Positions 7,396 through 15,267 are shown, counted from the first letter of the stretch. The stretch is DNA of 33,590 nucleotides from Tumebacillus sp. BK434 (GCF_004340785.1 NZ_SLXS01000003.1:1-33590); one strand, 5' to 3'. The notes: a model not told the origin generated them from the sequence alone. Translations and numbers: made by a program.

Positions 7396-8205
7396 TCAGC
7401 CTCCCACTGCGCTGTACTTCTTCATGCCGCGGTTCCACATCCAAAAGTACAGCACGATGAACAACACTTGCCAGAACGCCTGTACGCCAAGGCCATACCA
7501 CACGTCCCCGCCGCTGATCTTCCCGGTGATCACATCGACCGGGAATCCCATCGTCCAATAGAACGGCAAATAGCTCGACACCTGCTGCACCCACTCCGGC
7601 AGCAGCGCATACGGCGCGATCCGCCCGGAGATGAACTGGTCGGCGAGCATGACAAGGTTGAAAATCGCCATCATCCGCGTCGTCCAAAACGCAAGCAAGG
7701 ACAGGCAAAAGCCCATCATGTAACGGGTCATCACCGCCAAGAGCACCGACGAGCAAAAGACAGCGAGGAATCCCGGCTCCAGAGGAATGCGCACCACTTC
7801 AAAAAACGGCCAGCAGAGCGCCCACGCCACCACCATCAGCACCCCGTAAAACAGCTTGTACACCAGGTTTTCCGCAAAGCGCCAGTGAAAATACGCCGAA
7901 GGACGCAGCAGATAATTGGACAGCGAACCGTCCCGCATGCGCTCCTCCAACTCCCACGGTTCCCAATGCGCGGCCAGTCTGGAGACGAACAGCACCGCTA
8001 AGAAATAGAGAATAAAATCCTGCTGGCTGTAGCTGCCGATCGCACCGTTTTCCGAGATCGTCAGCCAGACGGCCAGCGTCACGAGCGGCGAGATCACAGA
8101 GCCGAGCATATAGAAAAACGTATCGCCCCGATATTCCAGCAGAATCGCCCAATGCACTTTCATCATCCGGGCGTAGACGCGAAACATTCGCTGCGCCGCG
8201 CTCAT
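7396..8205 (-). CDS. ABC-2 type transporter permease (DUF990-like), first subunit
   Basis: This 269-residue protein has about six membrane segments and clear PF06182/DUF990 character: EYRGDTFFYMLGSVISPLV near residues 24-42, then ERMRDGSLSNYLLRP (about 109-123) on the cytoplasmic side. Its ATG overlaps the stop of the ATPase gene by four bases (ATGA), showing translational coupling. With the ATPase and the second permease (5420-6205) it would form a heteromeric exporter of the drug/lipid-exporter type, in the cell membrane. The substrate is not evident. Confidence 0.87.
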   Translation of the reverse strand: MSAAQRMFRVYARMMKVHWAILLEYRGDTFFYMLGSVISPLVTLAVWLTISENGAIGSYSQQDFILYFLAVLFVSRLAAHWEPWELEERMRDGSLSNYLLRPSAYFHWRFAENLVYKLFYGVLMVVAWALCWPFFEVVRIPLEPGFLAVFCSSVLLAVMTRYMMGFCLSLLAFWTTRMMAIFNLVMLADQFISGRIAPYALLPEWVQQVSSYLPFYWTMGFPVDVITGKISGGDVWYGLGVQAFWQVLFIVLYFWMWNRGMKKYSAVGG

Positions 8206-9191
8206 GCTCCCGACCTCGCAAACGCAAGCCCAATCACATCTTCCATCGACGGATCTTCGACCGTGAAATCCTGCACCGGCAGCTGCGCCAAGATCTGGGC
8301 CGACCGCTCCGATACATCGGCCCGCGGCAGTTTGATCGAGACTTGCAGGTTGTCGCTGTGCAACACTTCGCCGTACGTTTCCAGCACGCCCTGCGCCACC
8401 GGCTCGGACAAGACGAGCTTGGCCACTTTGTACGGAGCCAGCGTCGTCGCCAGTCGCCCTAAATCGCCGTCAAACAGGATCTTGCCGTGGTTGATGATGA
8501 TCACCCGCTTGCAGAGCGCCGTCACGTCGGCCATGTAGTGCGAGGTCAGCAGGAAGGTGGCCTGGAAGCGCTCATTGTACTGCTGGATGAACTTGCGCAC
8601 CGCTTCTTGCATGTTGACATCGAGCCCGATCGTCGGCTCGTCCAAAAACACGATGTCCGGCCGGTGCAAAAGCGACGCGGCCAGCTCGCATTTCATCCGC
8701 TCGCCCAGCGACAGGTTGCGCACCGGCTTTTTCAACAGCGGTGTGAGATCGAGCAGGTCGGTCAGCTCACCCAGGATCTCTTTGAACTGGTGATCAGGAA
8801 TCTCGTAGATCGCCTGGTTGACCAGAAAGGTCTCCGCAGCGGGCAAGTCCCAGATCAGCTGCGACTTCTGCCCCATGACGAGGGTGATGCGGCGCTTGAA
8901 GTCCGCTTTTTGCTCAAACGGGACGTAGCCGCCCACTTGCACGCGACCGCCGGACGGGTGCAGCAGTCCGGTGAGCATCTTCATCGTTGTCGTCTTGCCG
9001 GCGCCGTTCGGGCCGAGGAAGCCGACGATCTCGCCCGGCTCGATCGAGAAGGAGATGTCATCGACCGCCTCGACCATGCGGAACTTGCGGTTGAACAGGG
9101 ATCTCCACGCCCCGCTGAGGCCGGCTTCGCGCTCATGGACTTTGAAATGCTTGCTCAGGTGTTCGACTGTGATTCCGTTGTTCGGCTTCAT
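8202..9191 (-). CDS. ABC transporter ATP-binding protein (DrrA/NatA-like)
   Basis: This 329-residue ATPase carries Walker A GPNGAGKTT (60-68), the signature LSLGE (160-164), Walker B VFLDEPTIGLD (181-191) and the switch histidine in LLTSHYMAD. The roughly 90-residue C-terminal extension after the nucleotide-binding domain is typical of daunorubicin-resistance type ATPases that energise ABC-2 permeases. The gene is followed with a 4-bp overlap by a permease and is preceded, 14 bp away, by a HEPN/DUF86 gene in the same direction. The start is ATG after AGGTGA. It powers export of an unknown compound. Confidence 0.92.
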   Translation of the reverse strand: MKPNNGITVEHLSKHFKVHEREAGLSGAWRSLFNRKFRMVEAVDDISFSIEPGEIVGFLGPNGAGKTTTMKMLTGLLHPSGGRVQVGGYVPFEQKADFKRRITLVMGQKSQLIWDLPAAETFLVNQAIYEIPDHQFKEILGELTDLLDLTPLLKKPVRNLSLGERMKCELAASLLHRPDIVFLDEPTIGLDVNMQEAVRKFIQQYNERFQATFLLTSHYMADVTALCKRVIIINHGKILFDGDLGRLATTLAPYKVAKLVLSEPVAQGVLETYGEVLHSDNLQVSIKLPRADVSERSAQILAQLPVQDFTVEDPSMEDVIGLAFARSGA

Positions 9192-9205
9192 CGCTCACCT
9201 GCGTT

Positions 9206-9640
9206 CTACGAAAGCTGCACGTACTTGGCGATCGAAGTCTTGATCGTCTCAAAGTCGTCCGCATGCGCCTGCACCACGGCGTAGACGCGCTCGGCGGTCA
9301 GCTCACGGTAGTCGTGGACCAGCATTTTGCGAAAGCGCACCGCTTCGACGAAGCGGTCGCCAAACGCCTGCTCGAAAACGCCTTCTTCGGTCAGGATCAG
9401 GAAGATGTCTTCATAGCTGGCCGGGTCGCGCATGATCAACGCATCGATGATGATGTTACCGATGTCGGTGAGACATTCCAGCGCGATATGTAAGGCGCGC
9501 TCCGCAGCCGCCTGCAGCACAGGCTGTGCGGCAAACTCTTCGGACGCATGCTCTTTTAAAATGCATAGCACGTGCGCCTGTTTCTCCATCACGTCCAAGT
9601 AGCTGCGAATCTGCGTGCGATGTTGATCTGTGATGAACAT
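9206..9640 (-). CDS. HEPN/DUF86 (HepT-like) protein
   Basis: This 144-residue helical protein belongs to the DUF86/HepT group and resembles Bacillus YutE-type proteins. The HEPN motif R-x4-H-x-Y is intact (RKMLVHDY: Arg104, His109, Tyr111). In HepT-MntA toxin-antitoxin pairs this motif forms the RNase centre and its tyrosine is the site of AMP transfer by the partner nucleotidyltransferase. No MntA-like gene lies next to it, so it may be a solitary housekeeping member. The ATG at 9640 follows AGAGGAGGT; a longer in-frame TTG start would swallow that site. It is the first gene of the leftward group leading into the ABC transporter. Confidence 0.82.
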   Translation of the reverse strand: MFITDQHRTQIRSYLDVMEKQAHVLCILKEHASEEFAAQPVLQAAAERALHIALECLTDIGNIIIDALIMRDPASYEDIFLILTEEGVFEQAFGDRFVEAVRFRKMLVHDYRELTAERVYAVVQAHADDFETIKTSIAKYVQLS

Positions 9641-9734
9641 GGTAAGAAAAACCTCCTCTGATAGGAACAAATACCCAATCTATATTGTACCTAGAAAACC
9701 GGGCCGAGTCACGCCCTGCCTGACCTTCCGTTTA

Positions 9735-9764
9735 TTGACGGCAGTTTTGACAGGATGGTACAAT
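9735..9764 (+). promoter_or_regulatory. promoter of tenI-thiO
   Basis: -35 TTGACG (9735-9740), 18-nt spacer, -10 TACAAT (9759-9764), both 5 of 6 to consensus, about 50 nt before the tenI start. I searched the 150 bp upstream by eye for THI-box segments of the TPP riboswitch and found none. Confidence 0.7.
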
Positions 9765-9815
9765 GGCGGCAGTTTTTGTGTTCGAATTCCTTCTACAGAA
9801 AGTGGGTCGCTTGCG

Positions 9816-10475
9816 ATGACAAAAAGCGCCTTTCAACTCCATGTGATCACCGACGGCGTCAAGCAGTCGGCAGAGTTAAAATCGATCGTCCGGCAGGCTG
9901 TCCAAGGCGGTGCGGACGTGATTCAACTGCGGTATAAATCGGCTCCTGCGCTCGATCTGTTTCGGTTAGGCGAAGAGATTCACCCGCTGATTCTGGCGGA
10001 AGGCGGACGGCTATTGATCAACGACCGCGCCGATGTGGCGTTGGCCTTGCAGGCGGGCGGCGTGCATCTGGCGGCGAAAAGCTTGCCAATCAGCGCAGCC
10101 CGCCCGCTGTTTCCGGCAGCAAAATGGATCGGGTGCTCGGTGCACAGCGTGGAAGAAGCGCTGGCAGCCCAGGCGCAAGGCGCGACCTATATTACGTACG
10201 GACATATCTTCGCGACCGGATCGAAACCGGGACTGGCGCCGCGCGGGCTGGCCGCGCTGCAAAGCGTCGTCGATGCGGTCGAGATTCCGGTGCTGGCGAT
10301 CGGCGGGATCACCACCGACAACATCGACGATGTGCTGGCCACGGGTGCGGCCGGCATCGCGGTCATTTCGGCGGTGATGGCAGACGGCGATCCAATGCGG
10401 GCGGCACAGGCGCTGCGGGAGAAGATGGACGCCTCGCTGCATCGCCCGCGCCACGCGTTGCCGGGCTGTGAATAG
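9816..10475 (+). CDS. tenI: thiazole tautomerase TenI-like (ThiE/TenI family)
   Basis: This 219-residue TIM-barrel protein belongs to the thiamine phosphate synthase/TenI family. Two features favour TenI, the thiazole tautomerase that aromatises the thiazole carboxylate phosphate. First, the segment YGHIFATGSKPGLAPRG carries His130 at the place of the catalytic His122 of Bacillus TenI. Second, the gene is directly followed by thiO, as in the Bacillus thiamine operon. The phosphate-binding IGGIT and AVISAVM strands are present near the C terminus. The ATG at 9816 has only a weak ribosome site (GTGGG). Thiazole synthase genes thiS, thiG and thiF do not follow here. Confidence 0.85.
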   Translation: MTKSAFQLHVITDGVKQSAELKSIVRQAVQGGADVIQLRYKSAPALDLFRLGEEIHPLILAEGGRLLINDRADVALALQAGGVHLAAKSLPISAARPLFPAAKWIGCSVHSVEEALAAQAQGATYITYGHIFATGSKPGLAPRGLAALQSVVDAVEIPVLAIGGITTDNIDDVLATGAAGIAVISAVMADGDPMRAAQALREKMDASLHRPRHALPGCE

Positions 10476-10490
10476 AAAGGGGAAGTCATC

Positions 10491-11621
10491 ATGATGGGAA
10501 CAACACACGAGACGGACACCCTGATCGTCGGCGGCGGTGTGATCGGCTGCGCGATCGCCTACGAGCTCGCCAAGGCCGGAGTCGATGTGATCCTGTTGGA
10601 AAAGGAAACGCTCGGCTCGCAATCGACCCGCGCCGGCGCCGGGATGCTCGGCGCTCAGGTGGAGATGACAGAGCCCGGCCCGATGTATGAGCTGGGTGTG
10701 AAGAGCCGGGCGCTGTTCCCCAAACTGCGGGAGGAGCTGCTGGAGATCTCCGGCATCGACATGGAACTGCATACGCCGGGAATCTTCCGCGTCGCCGTCG
10801 ACGAGCAGGACCGGACTGCACTGCTGGAACGGCAGCGCTGGCAGACCGCCTCCGGGCAGCGCGCGGTGTGGTTCGAGGATGAGGACTTGCGCAGTGAGAT
10901 GGGCGATCTGGTGGCTCCGCGCTTTGGCGCCTTGTATCTGCCGGACGATCATCAAGTGCGCAACCCGCAGCTGCTGCTGGCCATGGCCGCTTCCGCGAAA
11001 CGGCTCGGTGTGCGGATGTTCGAGCATACGCCGATGATCGGGTTCCTGCAGGAAAACGGGGCGGTGACCGGCGTGAAGACGGTCGACGGCGTGATCCGTG
11101 CGGAGCGGGTGATCGTGGCGGCAGGTGCCTGGTCAGGGCTCTTGGCCCGGCAGCTTGGGCTGGAACTGCCGGTGTTCCCGGTAAAAGGGCAGTCCTTCCT
11201 GCTTGACTCCTATGCACCGCCGACGCCGTTTACGATCTATACGCACGGCTGCTACATCCTGCCCAAGAAAAACGGGCAAGTCTACGTCGGCGCGACCGAG
11301 GAGCAGCAGGCAGGGTTCGACCGCAGACCGAACCTGCGTTCGCTGGCCAGCTTGTCCTCACAGGCGGTGGGACTGCTGCCGTCTCTTGGCGACCTCCCCT
11401 TTTCCACGCCGCTCGCCGGACTGCGTCCCGGCTCACTGGACGGCCTGCCCTATCTCGGCCATGTGCCGGGCATCGAGGGGCTCTACATCGCCTCCGGTCA
11501 TTTCCGCAACGGGGTGCTGTTGTCGGCGATCACCGGCCACGTGATGGCGGAACTGTTGACAGGGAAACCGACTTCGGTGGATCTGGAGCCGTTTGCGGTC
11601 GGACGTGCACAAGTTGTGTAA
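10491..11621 (+). CDS. thiO: glycine oxidase ThiO
   Basis: This 376-residue FAD-dependent amine oxidase (DAO fold) has the dinucleotide-binding motif GGGVIGCAIAYELAK (14-28), the STRAGAGMLG segment of glycine oxidases (about 44-53), and the C-terminal FAD-contact GLRPGSLDGLPYLG and SGHFRNGVLLS. ThiO oxidises glycine with oxygen to the dehydroglycine needed for the thiazole ring of thiamine, which implies aerobic thiamine synthesis. It starts 15 nt after tenI behind GGGGAAG and shares its promoter. It ends at a strong terminator, so no further thi genes belong to this operon. Confidence 0.92.
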   Translation: MMGTTHETDTLIVGGGVIGCAIAYELAKAGVDVILLEKETLGSQSTRAGAGMLGAQVEMTEPGPMYELGVKSRALFPKLREELLEISGIDMELHTPGIFRVAVDEQDRTALLERQRWQTASGQRAVWFEDEDLRSEMGDLVAPRFGALYLPDDHQVRNPQLLLAMAASAKRLGVRMFEHTPMIGFLQENGAVTGVKTVDGVIRAERVIVAAGAWSGLLARQLGLELPVFPVKGQSFLLDSYAPPTPFTIYTHGCYILPKKNGQVYVGATEEQQAGFDRRPNLRSLASLSSQAVGLLPSLGDLPFSTPLAGLRPGSLDGLPYLGHVPGIEGLYIASGHFRNGVLLSAITGHVMAELLTGKPTSVDLEPFAVGRAQVV

Positions 11622-11626
11622 AAGAA

Positions 11627-11653
11627 AAAGAGCGCATTCATGCGCTCTTTTTT
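11627..11653. terminator. bidirectional terminator, thiO / methyltransferase
   Basis: Perfect 10-bp stem AAAGAGCGCA / TGCGCTCTTT (11627-11636, 11641-11650) with loop TTCA. T-rich sequence follows on the plus strand, and the complement is T-rich on the other side. It lies between the convergent stops of thiO and the methyltransferase gene. Confidence 0.9.
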
Positions 11654-11662
11654 GTTTGTCTT

Positions 11663-12850
11663 CTACTCGTGCAGACCGGCGAAGATCGGCTCTAATTTGT
11701 CTTGCAGCACCACTTCCAGGTACGGGTTGATCTGCAGGAAGCGTTTGAACTCCAGGTAGCTCTCCGCGATCTTCTGCACGTCCGCTTTGCCCTCTTGTTT
11801 GACGGCGCGGATCAGGATGTTTTTCGGCGTGTGTTCCAGATCAATAAATTCGAGCAGCTGGGTTTTGTAGCCGACAAGGTCGAGCAGCTGCGCCCGCACC
11901 GAATCGGTGGCGAGGGCGGCAAAACGCTCCTTGATCAGTCCGTGCTGAAGCATGGTGCCCAGCGTCTTGTTATCGATCTGGGTGTTCAGCTCATGCTGAC
12001 AGCAGGGCACGGAGAGAATCACATCGGCCCCCCAGCGCACCGCTTTTTCCAAAGCGGCATCGGTGGCGGTGTCACAAGCATGGAGCGTGACGACCATGTC
12101 GACCTGATCGAGCTCGTTGTACTCGTTGATGTCGCCGTGCAGGAACTTCAGGTTCTCGTACTGCAGCGCAGCGGCCAGCGCATTGCAGTGTGTGATCACG
12201 TCATGCTTGAGATCCAGCCCGATCACGTTCAGTGCGAAGCCTTGCTCTTCTTTCAGGTAGTGGTACAGCGCAAACGTCAGATACGACTTGCCGCAGCCAA
12301 AATCGATGATGTTCAAGGTGCGGTCCTTCTGCAGATAGGGCACCACATCGTCGATCATCTCCAAGAACCGGTTGATCTGCTTGAACTTGTCGTATTTCTT
12401 AGCCAGCACTTTGCCTTCTTTGTTCATCACGCCAAGCTCGATCAGAAACGGCACAGGCTTGCCTTCTTCCAGCAGGTACTTTTTCTTGCGGTTGTGCGCA
12501 AGCTCGACGGCCGCTTTGGTCGGTTTTTGATTGAGAATCGTCACGCTGCCTTTTTTGGAGATCAGCACTTGGTGGTCCGCTTCTTGGCTATGGAGCAGCG
12601 CTTGGCGGAACACCGTCTGCAGCAGTTGTGTCAGCTTGTGCTCCGTCTCACTGGGCGAGAGATTCTCGTTGGTCGTCTTTTTGGCGAAATGATAGGTGAA
12701 CTGGTATTTCAGTTCGTTTTTCAGCATGACCGGCTTCAGCGAGACTTTGCTGAACGACTCCGGGTCTTTCTGGCGCAGGTTGCTTAGCGTCGCCTGGGTC
12801 AGCAGGCCTTCGCCGATCAGTCGGCTGAGCAGGGATTCCAGCGTTTGCAT
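11663..12850 (-). CDS. SAM-dependent methyltransferase (Methyltransf_32-like)
   Basis: This 395-residue protein has a roughly 170-residue N-terminal region of unknown fold and a Rossmann methyltransferase domain with the SAM motif IIDFGCGKSYLTFAL (about 186-200), the acidic GLDLK strand, and VTLHACDTATD and SVPCCQHEL, which are typical of the PF13679 group related to GSTCD/METTL25. The substrate in bacteria is not known to me; RNA or protein are plausible. The start follows GGGAGG. It lies downstream of the DEAD-box helicase on the same strand, with a hairpin between them. Confidence 0.82.
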   Translation of the reverse strand: MQTLESLLSRLIGEGLLTQATLSNLRQKDPESFSKVSLKPVMLKNELKYQFTYHFAKKTTNENLSPSETEHKLTQLLQTVFRQALLHSQEADHQVLISKKGSVTILNQKPTKAAVELAHNRKKKYLLEEGKPVPFLIELGVMNKEGKVLAKKYDKFKQINRFLEMIDDVVPYLQKDRTLNIIDFGCGKSYLTFALYHYLKEEQGFALNVIGLDLKHDVITHCNALAAALQYENLKFLHGDINEYNELDQVDMVVTLHACDTATDAALEKAVRWGADVILSVPCCQHELNTQIDNKTLGTMLQHGLIKERFAALATDSVRAQLLDLVGYKTQLLEFIDLEHTPKNILIRAVKQEGKADVQKIAESYLEFKRFLQINPYLEVVLQDKLEPIFAGLHE

Positions 12851-12874
12851 AGGCGTCTCCTCCCGATCTGGATA

Positions 12875-12908
12875 GAAAGAAGCACATCCCCCGAGACGGA
12901 GGATGTGC
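12875..12908 (-). terminator. hairpin after the helicase gene
   Basis: On the minus strand GCACATCCTCC (908-898 of 12xxx) pairs with GGGGGATGTGC (892-882) across a 5-nt loop, with one T-G wobble, followed by a moderately T-rich TTCTTTCT. It lies between the helicase stop and the methyltransferase start and probably terminates or weakens read-through. Confidence 0.65.
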
Positions 12909-12918
12909 AGAAGAAATC

Positions 12919-14652
12919 TTAGAAGTGGGTGCGGCGACGTCCGCCGCCACCGCCACCTTCACGGCCGCCTTCACGGTTGCCATAGCCGCCGCCTTCGCGG
13001 TTGCCATAGCCGCCGCCTTCACGGTTGCCATAGCCGCCACCTTCACGGTTGCCATAGCCACCGCTGCGCTTTTCGCCGTAACCGCCGCTGCGCTTCTCAC
13101 CATTGCCGCCGCCTTGGCCGTACCCGCCGCCCGATGCACGGCGATCTTTGCTGTAGCCGCCGCCACCGCCACCCGGGCCTTTTTTGTAACCGCCGCCGCC
13201 TTGGCGACGATCACCGCCACGGTAGCCACCGCCGCCACCGCGACGCTCGCCATAGCCGCCACCGCGGTTGCCGTAGCCGCCGCCCGTGTTGTTGGTGCGC
13301 TGTTCACGGAAGCGCTTGGAGAAGTCGATGACTTCAGACAAGCTCATGTCGATCGAGGACAGCTCCTGATCGCCGACGAGGTCGTCGCCGATGATCTTCA
13401 GCGCGGCTGCCAGCACCGCGACGGAGTTGTGCTGCGCGAGCAGTTCGGATGCCAGCTCTTCGAATTGCGAGCCGGTCTCGTCGATTTCGCCGAGCAGCTT
13501 CTCCATGATCCGCGCCTGCTGGCGCTCTTTCAGCTCCATCAAGGTCGGCAACAGCGACTTGTGGATGCGCTTGCCGATCGCCGTCTCGATCATGCGCAGG
13601 AGCTTGAACTCGCGCGGGGTGATCAGCGTCAGCGCCTTACCTTCGCGGCCGGCGCGGCCGGTACGACCGATGCGGTGCACGTAGGAGTCGACGTCCTGCG
13701 GGATGTCGTAGTTGAAGACGTGGGTGACGCCTTCGACGTCCAGACCGCGCGCCGCAACGTCTGTTGCGATCAGGAGGTCGATGGAGCTCTGACGGAACTG
13801 GTGCATGACTTGGTCGCGTTCACGCTGGGTCATGTCGCCATGCAGACCGGCTGCGAGGTAGCCGCGGCTTTGCAGGACGCGCTGCAGTTCGTCAACGCCT
13901 TTTTTGGTGCGGCAGAAGATGACGCCGAGCTCCGGGGACTCCACATCGAGCAGACGGGTCAGCGCGTCAACTTTGTTTTTCTCCGCCACTTCATAGTAGA
14001 TCTGTGCGATCTTCGGCGCGGTCACGCCCTGCGGCTGGATCTTCACAACTTTCGGGCTGTGCATGAAACGCTCCGCCAGACGGCGAATCGGGTCCGGCAT
14101 CGTCGCCGAGAAGAGCAGGGTCTGGCGCTCGGTCGGGATCTCCGCGAGGATCGATTCGATGTCCTCGAGGAAGCCCATGTCGAGCATCTCATCCGCTTCA
14201 TCCAAGATGACGACCGCCACTTCGCTCAGGTTGATCGTCTTGCGGCGGATGTGGTCGAGCAGACGGCCCGGGGTGCCGATGATCATCTGCGGGCTGCGCT
14301 TCAGCGCTTTGATCTGCCGGTCGATCGGTTGGCCGCCGTAGACCGGCAGCACGTTCACGCGCGAGTATTTGCCGAGGCGGGAGGTCTCATCGGAGACTTG
14401 GATCGCCAGCTCGCGGGTCGGAGCCATGACCAGCACTTGAATTGCGCGTTTATTCATATCGATGCGCGACAAAGTCGGGATGACGAATGCCGCGGTTTTG
14501 CCCGTGCCCGTCTGTGCCTGACCGATCACGTCATGACCTTCGAGGGCGATCGGAATCGTTTCCGTTTGGATCGGGGTCGCTTGTTCAAACCCCATCTCTT
14601 CGAGGGACTTCATGATATCTTCCCGTATATTCAGCTCTTGAAATGTTGCCAT
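12919..14652 (-). CDS. DEAD-box RNA helicase with glycine-rich tail (CshA-like)
   Basis: This 577-residue protein has the complete DEAD-box core: Q-motif region with TPIQ (26-29), motif I AQTGTGKT (46-53), PTRELA (78-83), TPGR (127-130), DEAD (151-154), SAT (182-184), ARGLD (301-305) and HRIGRTGR (326-333). It unwinds RNA in ribosome assembly, cold adaptation or mRNA decay; CshA/DeaD is the closest type. From about residue 452 the tail is almost wholly Gly, Tyr, Arg, Asn, Glu and Lys (GGGYGNRE, GEKRSGGY, GGGGGYR repeats), a disordered RNA-binding RGG/YG-like region. The start follows AGGAGG. A terminator-like hairpin sits in its presumed leader. Confidence 0.95.
   Translation of the reverse strand: MATFQELNIREDIMKSLEEMGFEQATPIQTETIPIALEGHDVIGQAQTGTGKTAAFVIPTLSRIDMNKRAIQVLVMAPTRELAIQVSDETSRLGKYSRVNVLPVYGGQPIDRQIKALKRSPQMIIGTPGRLLDHIRRKTINLSEVAVVILDEADEMLDMGFLEDIESILAEIPTERQTLLFSATMPDPIRRLAERFMHSPKVVKIQPQGVTAPKIAQIYYEVAEKNKVDALTRLLDVESPELGVIFCRTKKGVDELQRVLQSRGYLAAGLHGDMTQRERDQVMHQFRQSSIDLLIATDVAARGLDVEGVTHVFNYDIPQDVDSYVHRIGRTGRAGREGKALTLITPREFKLLRMIETAIGKRIHKSLLPTLMELKERQQARIMEKLLGEIDETGSQFEELASELLAQHNSVAVLAAALKIIGDDLVGDQELSSIDMSLSEVIDFSKRFREQRTNNTGGGYGNRGGGYGERRGGGGGYRGGDRRQGGGGYKKGPGGGGGGYSKDRRASGGGYGQGGGNGEKRSGGYGEKRSGGYGNREGGGYGNREGGGYGNREGGGYGNREGGREGGGGGGRRRTHF
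12970..13065 (-). repeat. four 24-bp tandem repeats in the helicase tail
   Basis: Units begin at 12970, 12994, 13018 and 13042 and are nearly identical (plus-strand form begins TTCACGGTTGCCATAGCC). Each encodes eight residues of the GGGYGNRE type. The near identity, including third positions, points to recent duplication by slippage or recombination. Confidence 0.92.
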
Positions 14653-14708
14653 TCTTGTTCCTCCTATTTGTCAAAAACCTTACTGGTTCTAGCTTGCCCA
14701 TTTGTGCA

Positions 14709-14738
14709 GAAAAAAAGAAGAGCATTTTCGCTCTCTTC
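14709..14738 (-). terminator. terminator or attenuator ahead of the helicase
   Basis: On the minus strand AGAGC / GCTCT form a stem around GAAAAT, extended by GAA/TTC past a small bulge, followed by TCTTTTTTTCTG. It is about 60 nt before the helicase start, between a TATAAT promoter (14770-14775) and the gene. It ends the transcript of the unknown gene 14789-15229 and may also act as an attenuator of the helicase. Confidence 0.65.
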
Positions 14739-14769
14739 ACTGACTCCCTTTGTGCTCACTCAAATAACC

Positions 14770-14799
14770 ATTATACAGCAAATCCTGCTCACGTGCGAA
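14770..14799 (-). promoter_or_regulatory. helicase promoter
   Basis: Perfect -10 box TATAAT (14775-14770) and -35 TTCGCA (14799-14794, 4 of 6) with an 18-nt spacer on the minus strand. The -35 overlaps the last codons of the upstream gene. Transcription would start near 14763, giving a leader of about 110 nt that contains the terminator-like hairpin. Confidence 0.6.
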
Positions 14800-15229
14800 C
14801 TTTTTTCCAATCTCCATTCACAACTTCGTGAAACGGGCAGGTCTCATCGCCCCACAACCCTTGATTTAACACGAATCGGACGCTCGTCTCGTCGCCGAAT
14901 CCCATGTTGCGATAACCTGCTTCCGATCGTTTGACTGTCGCTTTCATGTCATCGATCTCCAACTCACCGAGGTCGGCGACCTCCAATCGATCGTCATCAA
15001 AAAAACACACGACCGAGATCCCTTCCTGATCGAGTTCAGCGACGGCGAGATCGTGGAGCAGTTCAATGGTAAAGGCGTAGAGATCGCCTGCTTCGGTCAT
15101 CAGCACGCGGCATTTGCCAGGGTGCTCCGTCTGCTTGGCCAATTCTTTCAGGTCCTGCGAATCGGGGCTGATGTAGACTTCGTAATAACGCTTGTCATAT
15201 TTGCCGAGAAATCCAGTGTGAAACGGCAT
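14789..15229 (-). CDS. conserved-looking protein of unknown function
   Basis: I do not recognise this 146-residue soluble, acidic protein. It has no signal peptide or membrane segment and starts MPFHTGFLGKYDKRYYEVYISP, suggesting a beta-rich fold; a CPFHE segment near the C terminus is the only Cys/His cluster. The ATG at 15229 follows TTTGGAGGA by 8 nt; an upstream in-frame ATG at 15259 would put that site inside the gene. It has its own -10 box just upstream and ends at the hairpin ahead of the helicase. Confidence 0.7.
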   Translation of the reverse strand: MPFHTGFLGKYDKRYYEVYISPDSQDLKELAKQTEHPGKCRVLMTEAGDLYAFTIELLHDLAVAELDQEGISVVCFFDDDRLEVADLGELEIDDMKATVKRSEAGYRNMGFGDETSVRFVLNQGLWGDETCPFHEVVNGDWKKVRT

Positions 15230-15261
15230 TGGCGCTTCCTCCAAATTGAGTGTCTCCATCC

Positions 15262-15267
15262 ATTATA
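15262..15267 (-). promoter_or_regulatory. -10 box of the unknown gene
   Basis: Perfect TATAAT on the minus strand about 33 nt before the ATG at 15229. No convincing -35 is present at 17 nt (a T-run). Confidence 0.45.

Noticed and set aside
9641-9815. TPP riboswitch or THI-box before tenI.
   Set aside because: I could not find the conserved CTGAGA and ACCTGATCTGGATAATGCCAGCG-like segments; only a plain promoter is visible.
12925-14934. A 669-codon plus-strand reading frame opposite the helicase.
   Set aside because: It is the GC-driven shadow of the helicase gene: its sequence is Ala/Val-rich low complexity, with no ribosome site, and the minus strand has every DEAD-box motif.
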